Source of the DNA: Candidatus Dormiibacterota bacterium
GTDB lineage: Bacteria > Chloroflexota > Dormibacteria > Aeolococcales > Aeolococcaceae
Assembly: GCA_003153505.1 (NCBI GenBank)
Contig: PLZA01000044.1
Location: 62,001-126,000 of the forward strand
Reading direction: 5' to 3'
DNA: 64,000 bases
This document shows positions 54,829 to 63,444 of this stretch, piece by piece; positions within the stretch are counted from its first letter, which is position 1, and every line of letters begins with the position of its first letter. Under the pieces are notes generated by a model. The model worked only from the letters and a program-made list of their open reading frames with translations, had not been told where the DNA came from and made no database searches. The translations under genes and the position numbers were made by a program.

Positions 54829-55764
54829 TCATCTCGGCGCATAAGCCTTGGCCTCGGCCTCTAGGTCGCTGAGTCCCAGTTTCTCGAATGCCTGAGCCAT
54901 CGATTGGAGCTCACTCTCTGGGGGAAGGAGATATGGCAGTCGCAGCACCCCGTTTCCGATACCCAGCACCTTCATCCCCATCTTCACCCAGCGGGCGGTA
55001 GATGGAGCCCACCGGCTGACGATGTTGAGACTACGTTGAACGGTTTTGGCGGCTTCGGCGACTCGCGCATTGTCTCCGGCAACGTACGCGTCGGCAATAT
55101 TCTGGACGACATACGGAATCAGGTTGTTGATGGGGTTGATACCGCCAGCGGCGCCAAGGGCAGCAAACTGCACGATGTCGGGGAGGGCGCAAAAGAATCG
55201 GACGTGGTCGGGAATCGCGTCGCGCAGCTCCATGAAGTACGCGGTCGAGGAGCCAACCAGGTTGAAGGCGACGATATGGTCGTACCTTTTACAGAGTTGT
55301 TGTAGGAACGGCGTAGGTGCCTTGAACTTCGCGTCGTAGTGAATGGAAAGGGCGACCGGATGACGAATCGTTTCGAGGAGCTCAGTCCAATATGCTTCCT
55401 GTTCCCGGGGGTTTGGGATCATTCCGTGGCCATTGTCGAGCTGGTACATCTGGAGGACGTCCACGCGAGCTGCAACCGCTGCCTGCGCGATTTCGATAAG
55501 ATCAGCGGCGCTGCGCGACTCCCTCAGACCGGCGTAGACTGGCACCCGTCCAGCGGACTCGTCGACGCCGATCTCGTAGACGCGGCGCAACTCTTGCGGG
55601 CTGAGGACGTGCGCCTCGCCGGCGCCCCCGCTTGCAAGGTAGAGACCCTGTCGGGCGGCAATTAGCCGGCGGAGGTGATTTCTGAGGGCGGGCTCGTCGA
55701 GTGAGCCGTCGTCTTGAAAGGGGGTTGGCACCATGCAGAAGATGGTCAACTCGTCAGCCGACAA
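54829..55764 (-). CDS. DapA/NanA superfamily protein lacking the Schiff-base lysine
   Basis: A 311-residue barrel of the dihydrodipicolinate synthase family, recognised by 'MVPTPFQDDGSLDEPAL', 'GGAGEAHVLSPQELRRV' (GTTGE-like loop), and the C-terminal helical part. At the position of the catalytic Lys (G-[IV]-K-[ED]) it reads 'VAFNLVGSS', i.e. Asn168, and the catalytic Tyr region reads 'VALSIHYD'. A Schiff-base mechanism is therefore unlikely. The TTG at 55764 has GGAGGT 6-7 nt upstream, which decides the start. First gene of an operon behind a promoter with the shared operator. Confidence 0.82.
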   Translation of the reverse strand: MSADELTIFCMVPTPFQDDGSLDEPALRNHLRRLIAARQGLYLASGGAGEAHVLSPQELRRVYEIGVDESAGRVPVYAGLRESRSAADLIEIAQAAVAARVDVLQMYQLDNGHGMIPNPREQEAYWTELLETIRHPVALSIHYDAKFKAPTPFLQQLCKRYDHIVAFNLVGSSTAYFMELRDAIPDHVRFFCALPDIVQFAALGAAGGINPINNLIPYVVQNIADAYVAGDNARVAEAAKTVQRSLNIVSRWAPSTARWVKMGMKVLGIGNGVLRLPYLLPPESELQSMAQAFEKLGLSDLEAEAKAYAPR

Positions 55765-56231
55765 GGCTACACCTCCCGATCGCGTTGCGCACCACCTCGC
55801 ACCTCCCGCATCCTTGGGCCGCTCTGATAAGACGGCGCCACGATAACCGATCAGAAATCCGAAGTCAAACCCGGTGAGCTTTTGGCGATCATCGGCTCCT
55901 GAGGGCTCGTCAAGGTCTTGGGCGTTTGTCGTGGCGTCAGACCTTCGGTCGCGGCTTTGGGCAGGATCCCCCAGCGACGTGAGTTGGCAGCCGTTGCCCC
56001 CGGTTGGACCGTTCGACGAATGATCGAAGACTATCTCCGTACCCAATTCGAGCCGCACCGCCGATCGACGATAAGAGATCGTGCTCGGCGTCGGCGTTCA
56101 GGTGTCCCGAGATCGTCCAAGGTTGGGAGACGCTGAAAGTGGTACAAGTGCAAGTTGCCCCTCCTCGGTACCCGTTGGGGAGAAGGGGGGCGACGGCCGG
56201 GTTCTGCGTGTGCTTTTATCGCAGTCGCAGT
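55765..56231. other. Intergenic control region, 467 bp
   Basis: It lies between the DapA-like gene and flavoprotein copy 3, both minus strand. It holds the minus-strand promoter at 55840-55868 with the shared operator motif. The remaining ~360 bp carry no convincing gene. Confidence 0.55.
55840..55868 (-). promoter_or_regulatory. Promoter of the DapA-like operon with spacer motif
   Basis: On the minus strand: -35 TTGACT (55863-55868), 17-bp spacer, -10 TATCGT (55840-55845). The spacer contains GGATTTCTGATC (55849-55860), the exact complement of the motif at 47239-47250. Repression by a spacer-bound protein is the simplest reading. Confidence 0.6.
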
Positions 56232-57590
56232 CTATACGGCCGAGACGGCGGTTACTGCCGCCTGCCGACCAAGAACGAGGGCGACCGCAAGGCCACCCGC
56301 GTAGGCTCTGTGGTAGACGCCGCCGACATCTGCGCCTGCCGCAAGAAGGCCGGGAATCGGGAATCGTTCGTCGGTGAGCGTTCGCGCGTGGCCGTCTACG
56401 GCGAGACCCCCATGGGTGAATGTGATCGCCGACTGGACCTCGAGCGCGTGATACGGAGGTTCGCAAAGCCGCTCGTGAAATCGAGTGCGGGGAGGGTCAC
56501 TTGCCAACAGTGCCCCGGAGTTGTATCGCAATACGGTTCGCAAGAGTGCATCGCCATCAATGCTCCACCGCTTCACAACATGAGCCAGCTCCTGTAGCGA
56601 TGAAACACGCACGTAGCGTCCTCCCGCGTCGACTGCCGCTGCGAACCGATCGAGCCATGCCGTCCCTTCCAAATGGGGCACAGTCATGTGGGTGCGCCTG
56701 ACCTTTTCATCGACGAGGAGAATCGCCCGCGCCTCTGGCTGACAGACAACGGCTTGCGCATTGTAATGGTCACCAACCGACTCATCGGTAAACCGGTCGC
56801 CGTGGCGGTTGACGAGAATACCGAGGTGGCTCTGATATTGACTCAACCTGCCGTAACTCCACGGAGTCCACTGCTCGATTGGCGAGCAGACCAAATGTCC
56901 GTAAAAGCCATTCATGTACGGCGACAGCGTTGCGCCGACGCTTTGTCCCAAGATGAGCCCCGCTCCGGTACTGTTAGGGTTGGCTCGGAGGAGCATGGAG
57001 CGGGCGTTGGGGTGGATATATCTCGCCCTTAGCTCCGGACTACCTTGGAATCCTCCCGTCGCCAGTATCGTTTGCCGGGCTTGGATCTCAATTGGCGCGC
57101 TCTCACCCTCATCACGGACGACTGCACCGATCACGGCTCCGGTGGGATCTCCGATCAACGAGTGCACGCCGACGTTGGTGACGATGTCACCAGACGACGA
57201 GACGATGGCCGAGCAGCGTCGGATGAATGACCGGATGTCAATCTGGCGGCCGCGCCCATAATCGTAGAGGGATATTTCCGGGCCCATATCGACGTTGAGA
57301 CTTCCGACCCAGTCGAGATCGCGGCTTAAGTTCTCTACGACTAGGCGCCGAAGGGACGCATCACCATCCGGGTTCGCGCTGCTCATGGCGGCAACGGAGG
57401 ATGCCGTCCATAGATAGCCACCTGACAGAAGGGCGGAACCGCCGACATCGGATGACCTCTCGAGCACCAGAACTCGAGCGCCGTGCGCAGCTGCGGTCGC
57501 GGCAGCCGATAGTCCGGCCATGCCCCCGCCGATGACGAGGACATCCGTTTGGAGGTGATTCACTTGTTCGTCGGTAGCACCGTTGCTCAT
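56232..57590 (-). CDS. FAD-dependent oxidoreductase, fumarate reductase/KSTD-like (copy 3)
   Basis: A 452-residue flavoprotein: 'VLVIGGGMAGLSAAATAA', 'VLERSSDVGGSALLSGG', 'TGAGLILGQSVGA', and 'IPGLLAAGADVGG' with 'AYAGGLAVALVLGRQAA' at the end. It has no heme or quinone-binding extra domains. Monocistronic or linked to the DapA-like operon across 467 bp; divergent from the SnoaL-like gene. Substrate unknown, probably desaturation next to a carbonyl. Confidence 0.88.
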   Translation of the reverse strand: MSNGATDEQVNHLQTDVLVIGGGMAGLSAAATAAAHGARVLVLERSSDVGGSALLSGGYLWTASSVAAMSSANPDGDASLRRLVVENLSRDLDWVGSLNVDMGPEISLYDYGRGRQIDIRSFIRRCSAIVSSSGDIVTNVGVHSLIGDPTGAVIGAVVRDEGESAPIEIQARQTILATGGFQGSPELRARYIHPNARSMLLRANPNSTGAGLILGQSVGATLSPYMNGFYGHLVCSPIEQWTPWSYGRLSQYQSHLGILVNRHGDRFTDESVGDHYNAQAVVCQPEARAILLVDEKVRRTHMTVPHLEGTAWLDRFAAAVDAGGRYVRVSSLQELAHVVKRWSIDGDALLRTVLRYNSGALLASDPPRTRFHERLCEPPYHALEVQSAITFTHGGLAVDGHARTLTDERFPIPGLLAAGADVGGVYHRAYAGGLAVALVLGRQAAVTAVSAV

Positions 57591-57720
57591 CGAGACGTGC
57601 GGAGTCGGACCGGCGTCACGCTTACGGCCCGCGACTTTTCACCTGTAATGTACTCTTCGCACGCCGCACACCGCGGTTGAGTGGCGTGACCTACCCTGGG
57701 CCTAGTTGAGGACACAGACG

Positions 57721-58155
57721 ATGTTGAATATTGAGGACAAGCTGGCCATCCACGACCTGTACGCGCGCTACTGCTGGGCAAATGACGCCGGTGACGCAGA
57801 GGCATTTTCCGAGACGTTCTTGCAAGGCGGCGAGTACCATACCGAGGGTCGTGTGGTGACCGGTCGAGGAGAAATCCGAGCCCTGATGAGCACACGGATC
57901 GCAAACCGGCCCGCCCAACCTTTTGGCAACCCTCAACACTGGACGGGAAACCTGCTGCTCGATGGAGGTGATGATGGGGTTGCGAGCGGTCGGTGCTACT
58001 TCGTTCGGTTTGTCCGACTCCGAGATTCGGGACGCCTGGAGGTGGAGGCGGCGGGGTGGTACGACGACGAACTGGCGAAGGTCGATGGCGCGTGGGGGTT
58101 CCGAGTACGCCGTGTGGTACGGGACATACCCGGCAGGAGCGGCACGATCGCGTAG
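57721..58155 (+). CDS. SnoaL-like (NTF2 fold) protein
   Basis: A 144-residue protein of the SnoaL_4 type: 'LAIHDLYARYCWANDAGDAEAF', 'FLQGGEYHTEGRVVTGRGEIRAL' and 'HWTGNLLLD', with a pocket His. Such cone-like proteins act as isomerases, hydratases or dehydratases, or as small subunits of ring-hydroxylating dioxygenases. No dioxygenase is in the window. ATG 57721 with GAGGA upstream (an in-frame TTG at 57706 is less likely). Confidence 0.82.
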   Translation: MLNIEDKLAIHDLYARYCWANDAGDAEAFSETFLQGGEYHTEGRVVTGRGEIRALMSTRIANRPAQPFGNPQHWTGNLLLDGGDDGVASGRCYFVRFVRLRDSGRLEVEAAGWYDDELAKVDGAWGFRVRRVVRDIPGRSGTIA

Positions 58156-58351
58156 TTCTGGCAACTGGTCCCGTCGGGACTGCATCGGAGTGCCCTCTTT
58201 CGGCGCTGCGAAGCCTTCGCTGCTTCGCTATCAGTCCCGGTCACTTGGTAGTGGACGGCGTGCGGCGTTCCCAGAAGGCACTGATCTCGTGCCCGCGCTA
58301 CTCGCTTGCATCTAGGAACCTGATCAGCACGGGGGCGTTCAGGCGCCGTCC

Positions 58352-58378
58352 TTGACATTGGATCTCTGATCAGATACT
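58352..58378 (+). promoter_or_regulatory. Promoter of the liv operon with spacer motif
   Basis: A perfect -35 TTGACA (58352-58357) is followed by GGATCTCTGATC (58360-58371), one mismatch from the complement of the motif at 47239, and by a -10-like GATACT (58373-58378) at 15 bp spacing. The short spacing makes the -10 choice less sure. Another TGATCA occurs upstream at 58321. Confidence 0.5.
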
Positions 58379-58425
58379 GTCCCCCCGTCCGCCAAGCCTT
58401 GGGTCCAGTGAGGAAGCACAGGGGT

Positions 58426-58521
58426 ATGCTCATGAAGCGACTGAAGCAGACCGACAGTCTTCTTCGACTCCTGCCCGCGACATTCGAAGGCTGGGCGCCG
58501 GCATGGGTCCGCAGGTCTTAA
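58426..58521 (+). CDS. Possible 31-residue leader peptide before livH
   Basis: A short frame beginning MLMKRLKQTD and ending in VRRS*, with a basic N-terminus and a Trp-containing tail. Its stop lies 3 nt before the GTG of livH, so translation could be coupled. It has a weak purine-rich stretch upstream. It may be a leader, a small membrane-associated peptide or chance. Confidence 0.3.
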   Translation: MLMKRLKQTDSLLRLLPATFEGWAPAWVRRS

Positions 58522-58524
58522 TCG

Positions 58525-59409
58525 GTGACTGATTTTCTCCACGCCGTCGGTTTCGGCCTCGTCACCGCGTCGATTCTCGCGCTTGCGACCGTGGCCATCT
58601 CCTTGCAGTTTTCGGTCACCAGCATCCCGAACTTGGCCCAAGGAGAGTTCATGATGATGGGGGCATATGGGGGGTTGGTCGTTCAGTCGGTGATTCAGAA
58701 TGTCATCGTCGAGGCCTTGGCCGCGGTCGTTGTCGGGGCTGCAGTGAGTTGGGCCGTCTATCGCTTCTTGCTGCAACCTTTCGTCAGAGCGGGGACGCGA
58801 AACACAACGCTACTGGTTGTCACTCTCGGAGTGTCGCTGATCCTCCAGAACGTCCTTCTCGCTGTATTCGGCGGCTCATATCTCCAGTTGAAGGTTCCGG
58901 CGAGCGCGCCAATCACCGTCGGACCTTTCCTGTGGACGATAGCGGACGTCATTATCATTGTTGCGGCTCTCGTGTCCCTCAGTGTTGTGCACATCGTCCT
59001 CAGATATACGAAGTTCGGGAAGTCACAACGTGCAGTTGCGGATAACCCTGAATTGGCACGGGTCACAGGCATTAATTCTGGGCAGGTGATTCGCCTGACC
59101 TGGCTCTGGGCTGGCGCTATGTCGGGGCTTGGTGGCTTTGTGCTCGGCGCTCAGATAGGCGGACTTGAGCCATCTCTCGGCTTTCAATTCCTTCTCGTGG
59201 TATTCGCTGCCGCAGTTGTCGGAGGTATTGGACAGCCATATGGCGCCATGCTTGGCGCCCTTCTCATCGGCATTGCCATGGAGGTGAGCGCGGCCTACAT
59301 CCCGGCCGACTACAAGCAAGGAGTGGCCTTCGCCGCACTGATATTGACCCTGCTCTTCCGCCCAAATGGCCTTGTGCCGTCGAGATCTCGAATAGTGGCC
59401 GAGGCCTAA
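58525..59409 (+). CDS. livH: Branched-chain amino acid-type ABC permease (LivH)
   Basis: A 294-residue permease with eight or so membrane helices and the LivH pattern: 'SIPNLAQGEFMMMGAY', 'NTTLLVVTLGVSLILQN', 'AVADNPELARVTGIN' (the EAA-like cytoplasmic loop) and 'LTLLFRPNGLVPS' at the end. It forms the membrane channel with LivM. GTG start 58525. First gene of a five-gene operon; livM follows after 1 nt. Confidence 0.92.
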   Translation: MTDFLHAVGFGLVTASILALATVAISLQFSVTSIPNLAQGEFMMMGAYGGLVVQSVIQNVIVEALAAVVVGAAVSWAVYRFLLQPFVRAGTRNTTLLVVTLGVSLILQNVLLAVFGGSYLQLKVPASAPITVGPFLWTIADVIIIVAALVSLSVVHIVLRYTKFGKSQRAVADNPELARVTGINSGQVIRLTWLWAGAMSGLGGFVLGAQIGGLEPSLGFQFLLVVFAAAVVGGIGQPYGAMLGALLIGIAMEVSAAYIPADYKQGVAFAALILTLLFRPNGLVPSRSRIVAEA

Positions 59410-59410
59410 C

Positions 59411-60409
59411 GTGCTGCAGTACATCATCAGCGTTTTGACCATCGGCGCGATTGTTGGCATTCTCTCCCTGGGACTCAATGTCCGCTGGGGATGGGTCGGA
59501 GACCTCGACCTCGCCTACTACCTCTTCGTTGCCATGGGAGCCTATGTTGGGGGGGCGCTTCAAGCGGGACCGTCGCAGAATCTTGGTGACGGCAGCGGCT
59601 GGATCCTTGGAATGACCCTTCCCTTTCCGGTTGCATTGCTCATTGGGGGGGCTGTGGGCGCCGCGTCGGCCGCGATTGTCGGAGGGATCGCACTGTTCCG
59701 GCTTCGCGGGGACTACTTCGCGATCACTACGCTGGCCTTCACGTTGATTGCGGTCGAGTTCCTCAGCCAGAACCGCAATATCTTTGACGGATTCAATGGG
59801 GTGTATGGCATTCCGCAGCCCTTCGAAAGTCAGCTTAACTTGAGCCAAGATGACTACCAGTGGTTCTTCCTTGGCCTCTGTTGCGTCCTCCTCATCATCG
59901 TTTATCTCATATTGAACCTCCTTTATCACAGCGCCTTTGGAAGGACGCTCCGCGCCGTGCGCGAGGATGAAATCGCCGCTGCGGCTTTCGGGCGGAACGT
60001 GTATTCACTGAAGCTCAAAGCGTATGTAATCGGCGGTGCGTGTGCTGGGCTAGGCGGAGTCCTTTTTGCCGCATATCTCAGTACCTGGAACCCGACAGTG
60101 TGGGCGCCCGCCGAAACCTTCCTCCTTTATGCCGGAATCTTCTTGGGGGGTCAGGCGAACTCCAAAGGAGTCGTCATCGGGACGATCATCGTGGTGGTCG
60201 CGATTCCTGAAGCTACACGGTTCTTGCCAGAGATCCCGGGACATGGCGATCTCTTTCCTGCGCTGCACTTGGTGTTCGTGGGGATCGTTCTAATAGCCGT
60301 ACTGAGGTTCCGACCGCAGGGATTGCTCCCGGAGCCACGTTCACGAGATCGAGATAATAGGTGGCGTCGCAAGCCGCCGCCACCGATCGTGGAAGCAGTC
60401 AATGGTTGA
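59411..60409 (+). CDS. livM: Branched-chain amino acid-type ABC permease (LivM)
   Basis: A 332-residue permease: 'GILSLGLNVRWGWVGDLDLAYYLFVAMGAY', in which the usual 'G.vSlGha.f.g.GAY' is replaced by 'GDLDLAYYLFVAMGAY'; 'LRGDYFAITTLAF'; 'AVREDEIAAAAFGRNV' coupling loop; 'PQGLLPE' end (cited in short parts). It pairs with LivH. GTG start; overlaps livG by 8 bp. Confidence 0.92.
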   Translation: MLQYIISVLTIGAIVGILSLGLNVRWGWVGDLDLAYYLFVAMGAYVGGALQAGPSQNLGDGSGWILGMTLPFPVALLIGGAVGAASAAIVGGIALFRLRGDYFAITTLAFTLIAVEFLSQNRNIFDGFNGVYGIPQPFESQLNLSQDDYQWFFLGLCCVLLIIVYLILNLLYHSAFGRTLRAVREDEIAAAAFGRNVYSLKLKAYVIGGACAGLGGVLFAAYLSTWNPTVWAPAETFLLYAGIFLGGQANSKGVVIGTIIVVVAIPEATRFLPEIPGHGDLFPALHLVFVGIVLIAVLRFRPQGLLPEPRSRDRDNRWRRKPPPPIVEAVNG

Positions 60410-61190
60410 AGTGGTGGCACCGAACCTCCTCGAGGTGCATGGCGTCTCGAAGAGCTTCGGAGGCGTACAGGCGGTTCGGGATCTCGACATCGCAGTCGAA
60501 AAGGGTGCAATCGCCGCCATCATCGGACCGAATGGCGCAGGTAAGAGCACGGCGATCGATCTGATTTCGGGCTTCAAGAAACCCGACAGCGGCACGGTCA
60601 TGTTCGACACTCACGTCGTTCAGGGCCAGCCGGCATATCGCATGAGCAGGCTGGGCTTAGCGCGCACGTTTCAGACTGCCCGCGAATGGCCGCGGCTCAC
60701 GGTAATGGATAACATGCTGGCGGCGGCACCCCAGTTGGGGATGGACACCATGTGGCGCGCCCTCTTTGCACGGCGACGTCTGGCAAGCAAGGAGCTGGCA
60801 GACCGTCAAAACGCGCGACGTCTGCTCACTGAGTTTGGTTTATTTGACCTTCGCAATGAACTAGCAGGAAACCTGAGTGGTGGCCAGAAGAGACTTCTTG
60901 AGTTCGCTAGGATAGCGATTGCTCGCCCTCGAATGGTGCTCCTCGACGAGCCCCTCGCCGGCGTGAACCCGGTCCTCCAAGACAAGATCCTGAGCGCCGT
61001 GCATGCGCTCAATCGTGAGGGCATCACGATCCTCTTGATCGAACACAACCTTCCCTGGGTCGAGGCAGCTTCGGATCGCATCACTGTTATGGCCGAAGGC
61101 ACGGCCATCGCGTCAGGACGGTTGAGCGAGCTGCGTGCTCACAGAGGCGTGATCGACGCGTACCTCGGGGAGGTCGTTGCGAATGGTTGA
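60402..61190 (+). CDS. livG: ABC transporter ATP-binding protein (LivG)
   Basis: A 262-residue ATPase: Walker A 'GPNGAGKST', signature 'LSGGQKRLLE', Walker B 'MVLLDEPLAGVNP' and H-loop 'LLIEHNL'. The C-terminal 'AYLGE' matches the BCA_ABC_TP_C tail of LivG. Powers import with LivF. Overlaps both neighbours by 8 bp. Confidence 0.94.
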   Translation: MVEVVAPNLLEVHGVSKSFGGVQAVRDLDIAVEKGAIAAIIGPNGAGKSTAIDLISGFKKPDSGTVMFDTHVVQGQPAYRMSRLGLARTFQTAREWPRLTVMDNMLAAAPQLGMDTMWRALFARRRLASKELADRQNARRLLTEFGLFDLRNELAGNLSGGQKRLLEFARIAIARPRMVLLDEPLAGVNPVLQDKILSAVHALNREGITILLIEHNLPWVEAASDRITVMAEGTAIASGRLSELRAHRGVIDAYLGEVVANG

Positions 61191-61938
61191 CAATCAGGTA
61201 GGGCTGCCTGTCGCTGTGGCTCCCCATGCTGACCCGATTCTCATCGCTGAAAACGTCACTGCGGGTTACGGAGGACCGCCGGTCATTTCGGACGTCAATC
61301 TCAGGGCGGCACGCGGAGAGATTACCGCGATTCTCGGGCCAAATGGGGCAGGGAAGTCGACCCTATTGAAAGTGATCGCGGGTGTCATAAGGCCAACGCA
61401 AGGAACTATCAGCTTGCGCGGCGAAGACCTTTCGATGCTCCAACCTCAAGAGCTCGTCCGCACGGGCCTGTCGTACATTCCGCAGGTAGCGAATGTCTTT
61501 CCCTCGCTGACCGTATATGAGAACCTCGAGATGGGCGGATACGTCCTGCGTACCGGCGTCAAGGAGAGAGCGGAACGTCTGTGCGAGATGTTTCCAAGCC
61601 TCAAAGCTTGCCTCCGTAGACCCGCACGGACACTGAGTGGAGGGGAGCGGCGCATGCTCGCAATTGCGCGCGGCCTGATGGTCGATCCCAGCGTCTTGTT
61701 GCTCGATGAGCCCACCGCCGGACTAGCCCCGCGATTTGTGCAGTCCGTGTGGGAACACCTGATTGCCGTCAAAGACCAAGGCGTGGCTGTGGTCATCGTC
61801 GAGCAGAACACGCGGCAAACGCTCACATATGCGACGTGGGCTTACGTCATGGCGTTTGGTCGGAATCATATCGAGGGCAACGGAGGTGACCTATTGAACG
61901 ACGCAGCCTTGGTCGACGCTTACATCGGTAAGGGTTGA
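61183..61938 (+). CDS. livF: ABC transporter ATP-binding protein (LivF)
   Basis: A 251-residue ATPase: Walker A 'GPNGAGKST', signature 'LSGGERRML', Walker B 'VLLLDEPTAGLAP', H-loop 'VIVEQN', ending in 'YIGKG'. The ATG at 61183 follows GGGGAGG; an in-frame TTG at 61177 is less likely. Works as heterodimer with LivG. Confidence 0.94.
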   Translation: MVDNQVGLPVAVAPHADPILIAENVTAGYGGPPVISDVNLRAARGEITAILGPNGAGKSTLLKVIAGVIRPTQGTISLRGEDLSMLQPQELVRTGLSYIPQVANVFPSLTVYENLEMGGYVLRTGVKERAERLCEMFPSLKACLRRPARTLSGGERRMLAIARGLMVDPSVLLLDEPTAGLAPRFVQSVWEHLIAVKDQGVAVVIVEQNTRQTLTYATWAYVMAFGRNHIEGNGGDLLNDAALVDAYIGKG

Positions 61939-61995
61939 GCGCTTCCAATCGGATCTATTAGGTCTTTGTAAGAAACGGCGAGAAATGAGGAGATA

Positions 61996-63279
61996 GTGAA
62001 ATACATGTTGACAACGCGCAGATGGATCGTCCCGTGTGCCGCTCTTGGAGGCTTTCTTCCCTTCGCATTAGGAGCCTGCGGGGGCGGCGGGGCCTCGAGC
62101 AGCAGTGGCCATCCGAGTTCACCGGTGGTTTTCGCGGTCACCACATCACTGACAGGGCAGTATGCCGACTCTGGGATTCCAATTTTGGAGGGCGCGAAAG
62201 CCGCTGCACTGGAGATCAATGATGCCGGCGGGATCCTCGGGCAGAAGCTGCAACTCGACACGGTTGATACTCTGGCGGACCCGGGGGATGCCGTACCAGC
62301 CGTGAATAAGGAGCTTGCGGTTGGGCATCCAGTGGCTCTCGTCGGGATGAAGACGGGTGAGATTCATGCGGTGGAGCCAATCTTCGATCGCGCACACATT
62401 CCGGATGCGTGGATGGGCGGTGATACCGCCTTCACGAAAAATACGGATCCATGGATGTGGGATTGCGTGGCGCTCGATTCGCAGCTCGGACTTGCCATGG
62501 CCCTCGAGGCTCGAGATAAGGGGTATGCGACGGCGGCCACCATTATCTCGTACGGCGCGGATACTCAGAGTCTTCAAGATTCGGTCACGCAACCCTTTAC
62601 GGCGCTCGGCGGCAAAATCGTCGACAGCGAGCAGATCACGTCAAACCAGACCTCGTACCTGTCCGAGGTGCAGAAGATCATCAACGCTCACCCTGCGGTC
62701 ATTTTCGCCCAGCTCACCCCGAGCGATGCCGGAGTGGTCTTCGGCAACTTCAAAGAACTCGACAACCTCGGGATTCCCTTCATCGGTACCGACCAGATGG
62801 GGTCACCGCCGGTAATTCAGGCGATTGGCCCCAGCGTCGCGAAGGCGCATGTCATCTCACTCCAGGGGAGTACCGCCCTTAGTGGTAGCGGGCAAGAGTT
62901 CGCGATGTACTATCAGGAGGCGAACGGTCATGCGCCGCTGAACAACTCCGCACAGTCCTACGACTGCACGATTGCCTTCGCATTGGCGATTACCAAGGCC
63001 GGTACGACTGATCCAAATGTCTGGACCAAGGATATGACGGCGGTGACTAACCCACCCGGAACCCAAGTAAGCGATTACAAGACGGCAGTGGCGGACATCA
63101 AGGCTGGGATGAAGATCAACTACGAAGGAGTGAGTGGACCACTCGACTTCAACCAGTATCACAATGTCGCCGGACCGTGGGACGTCGTCCAGGCGTCGGG
63201 AAGCGGGACTAATGTCACCACCCTGACGACGATCACAGCTGATCAAATCCAGACGGCAGCGAAGCAAATCGGATCTTAG
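61996..63279 (+). CDS. livK: LivK/AmiC-type periplasmic binding lipoprotein
   Basis: The 427-residue product has a lipoprotein signal ('LPFALGACGGGG', Cys ~28), a Ser/Gly linker and a Peripla_BP_6 domain ('SLTGQYADSGIPILEGAKAA', 'INDAGGILGQKL'). It captures the ligand for the LivHMGF transporter. Despite the name, such proteins bind amino acids, aromatic acids, amides or urea; with the catabolic cargo the ligand is probably the pathway substrate. GTG start, AGGAG upstream. Confidence 0.92.
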   Translation: MKYMLTTRRWIVPCAALGGFLPFALGACGGGGASSSSGHPSSPVVFAVTTSLTGQYADSGIPILEGAKAAALEINDAGGILGQKLQLDTVDTLADPGDAVPAVNKELAVGHPVALVGMKTGEIHAVEPIFDRAHIPDAWMGGDTAFTKNTDPWMWDCVALDSQLGLAMALEARDKGYATAATIISYGADTQSLQDSVTQPFTALGGKIVDSEQITSNQTSYLSEVQKIINAHPAVIFAQLTPSDAGVVFGNFKELDNLGIPFIGTDQMGSPPVIQAIGPSVAKAHVISLQGSTALSGSGQEFAMYYQEANGHAPLNNSAQSYDCTIAFALAITKAGTTDPNVWTKDMTAVTNPPGTQVSDYKTAVADIKAGMKINYEGVSGPLDFNQYHNVAGPWDVVQASGSGTNVTTLTTITADQIQTAAKQIGS

Positions 63280-63294
63280 AGCGGCGAACACGCG

Positions 63295-63327
63295 GGGGAG
63301 TTTCCCGCCTCACGCGGGCAACTCCCT
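63295..63327 (+). terminator. Two-part hairpin after livK
   Basis: GGGAGTT (63296-63302) pairs with AACTCCC (63320-63326), and CCCGC (63304-63308) pairs with GCGGG (63314-63318) around a 5-nt loop. There is no U-tract. It closes the liv operon before the hydrolase gene. Confidence 0.6.
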
Positions 63328-63444
63328 CGCCGCGTCCGATATGGCGTGGTATCGCCAGATTTGGATGTGTCGATGCCCCAAAATGTTTAGCGCCGTTCGA
63401 TGCGACGCGTCGGCCGGCATCAGCGTCTATGGAGGATGACTTCG

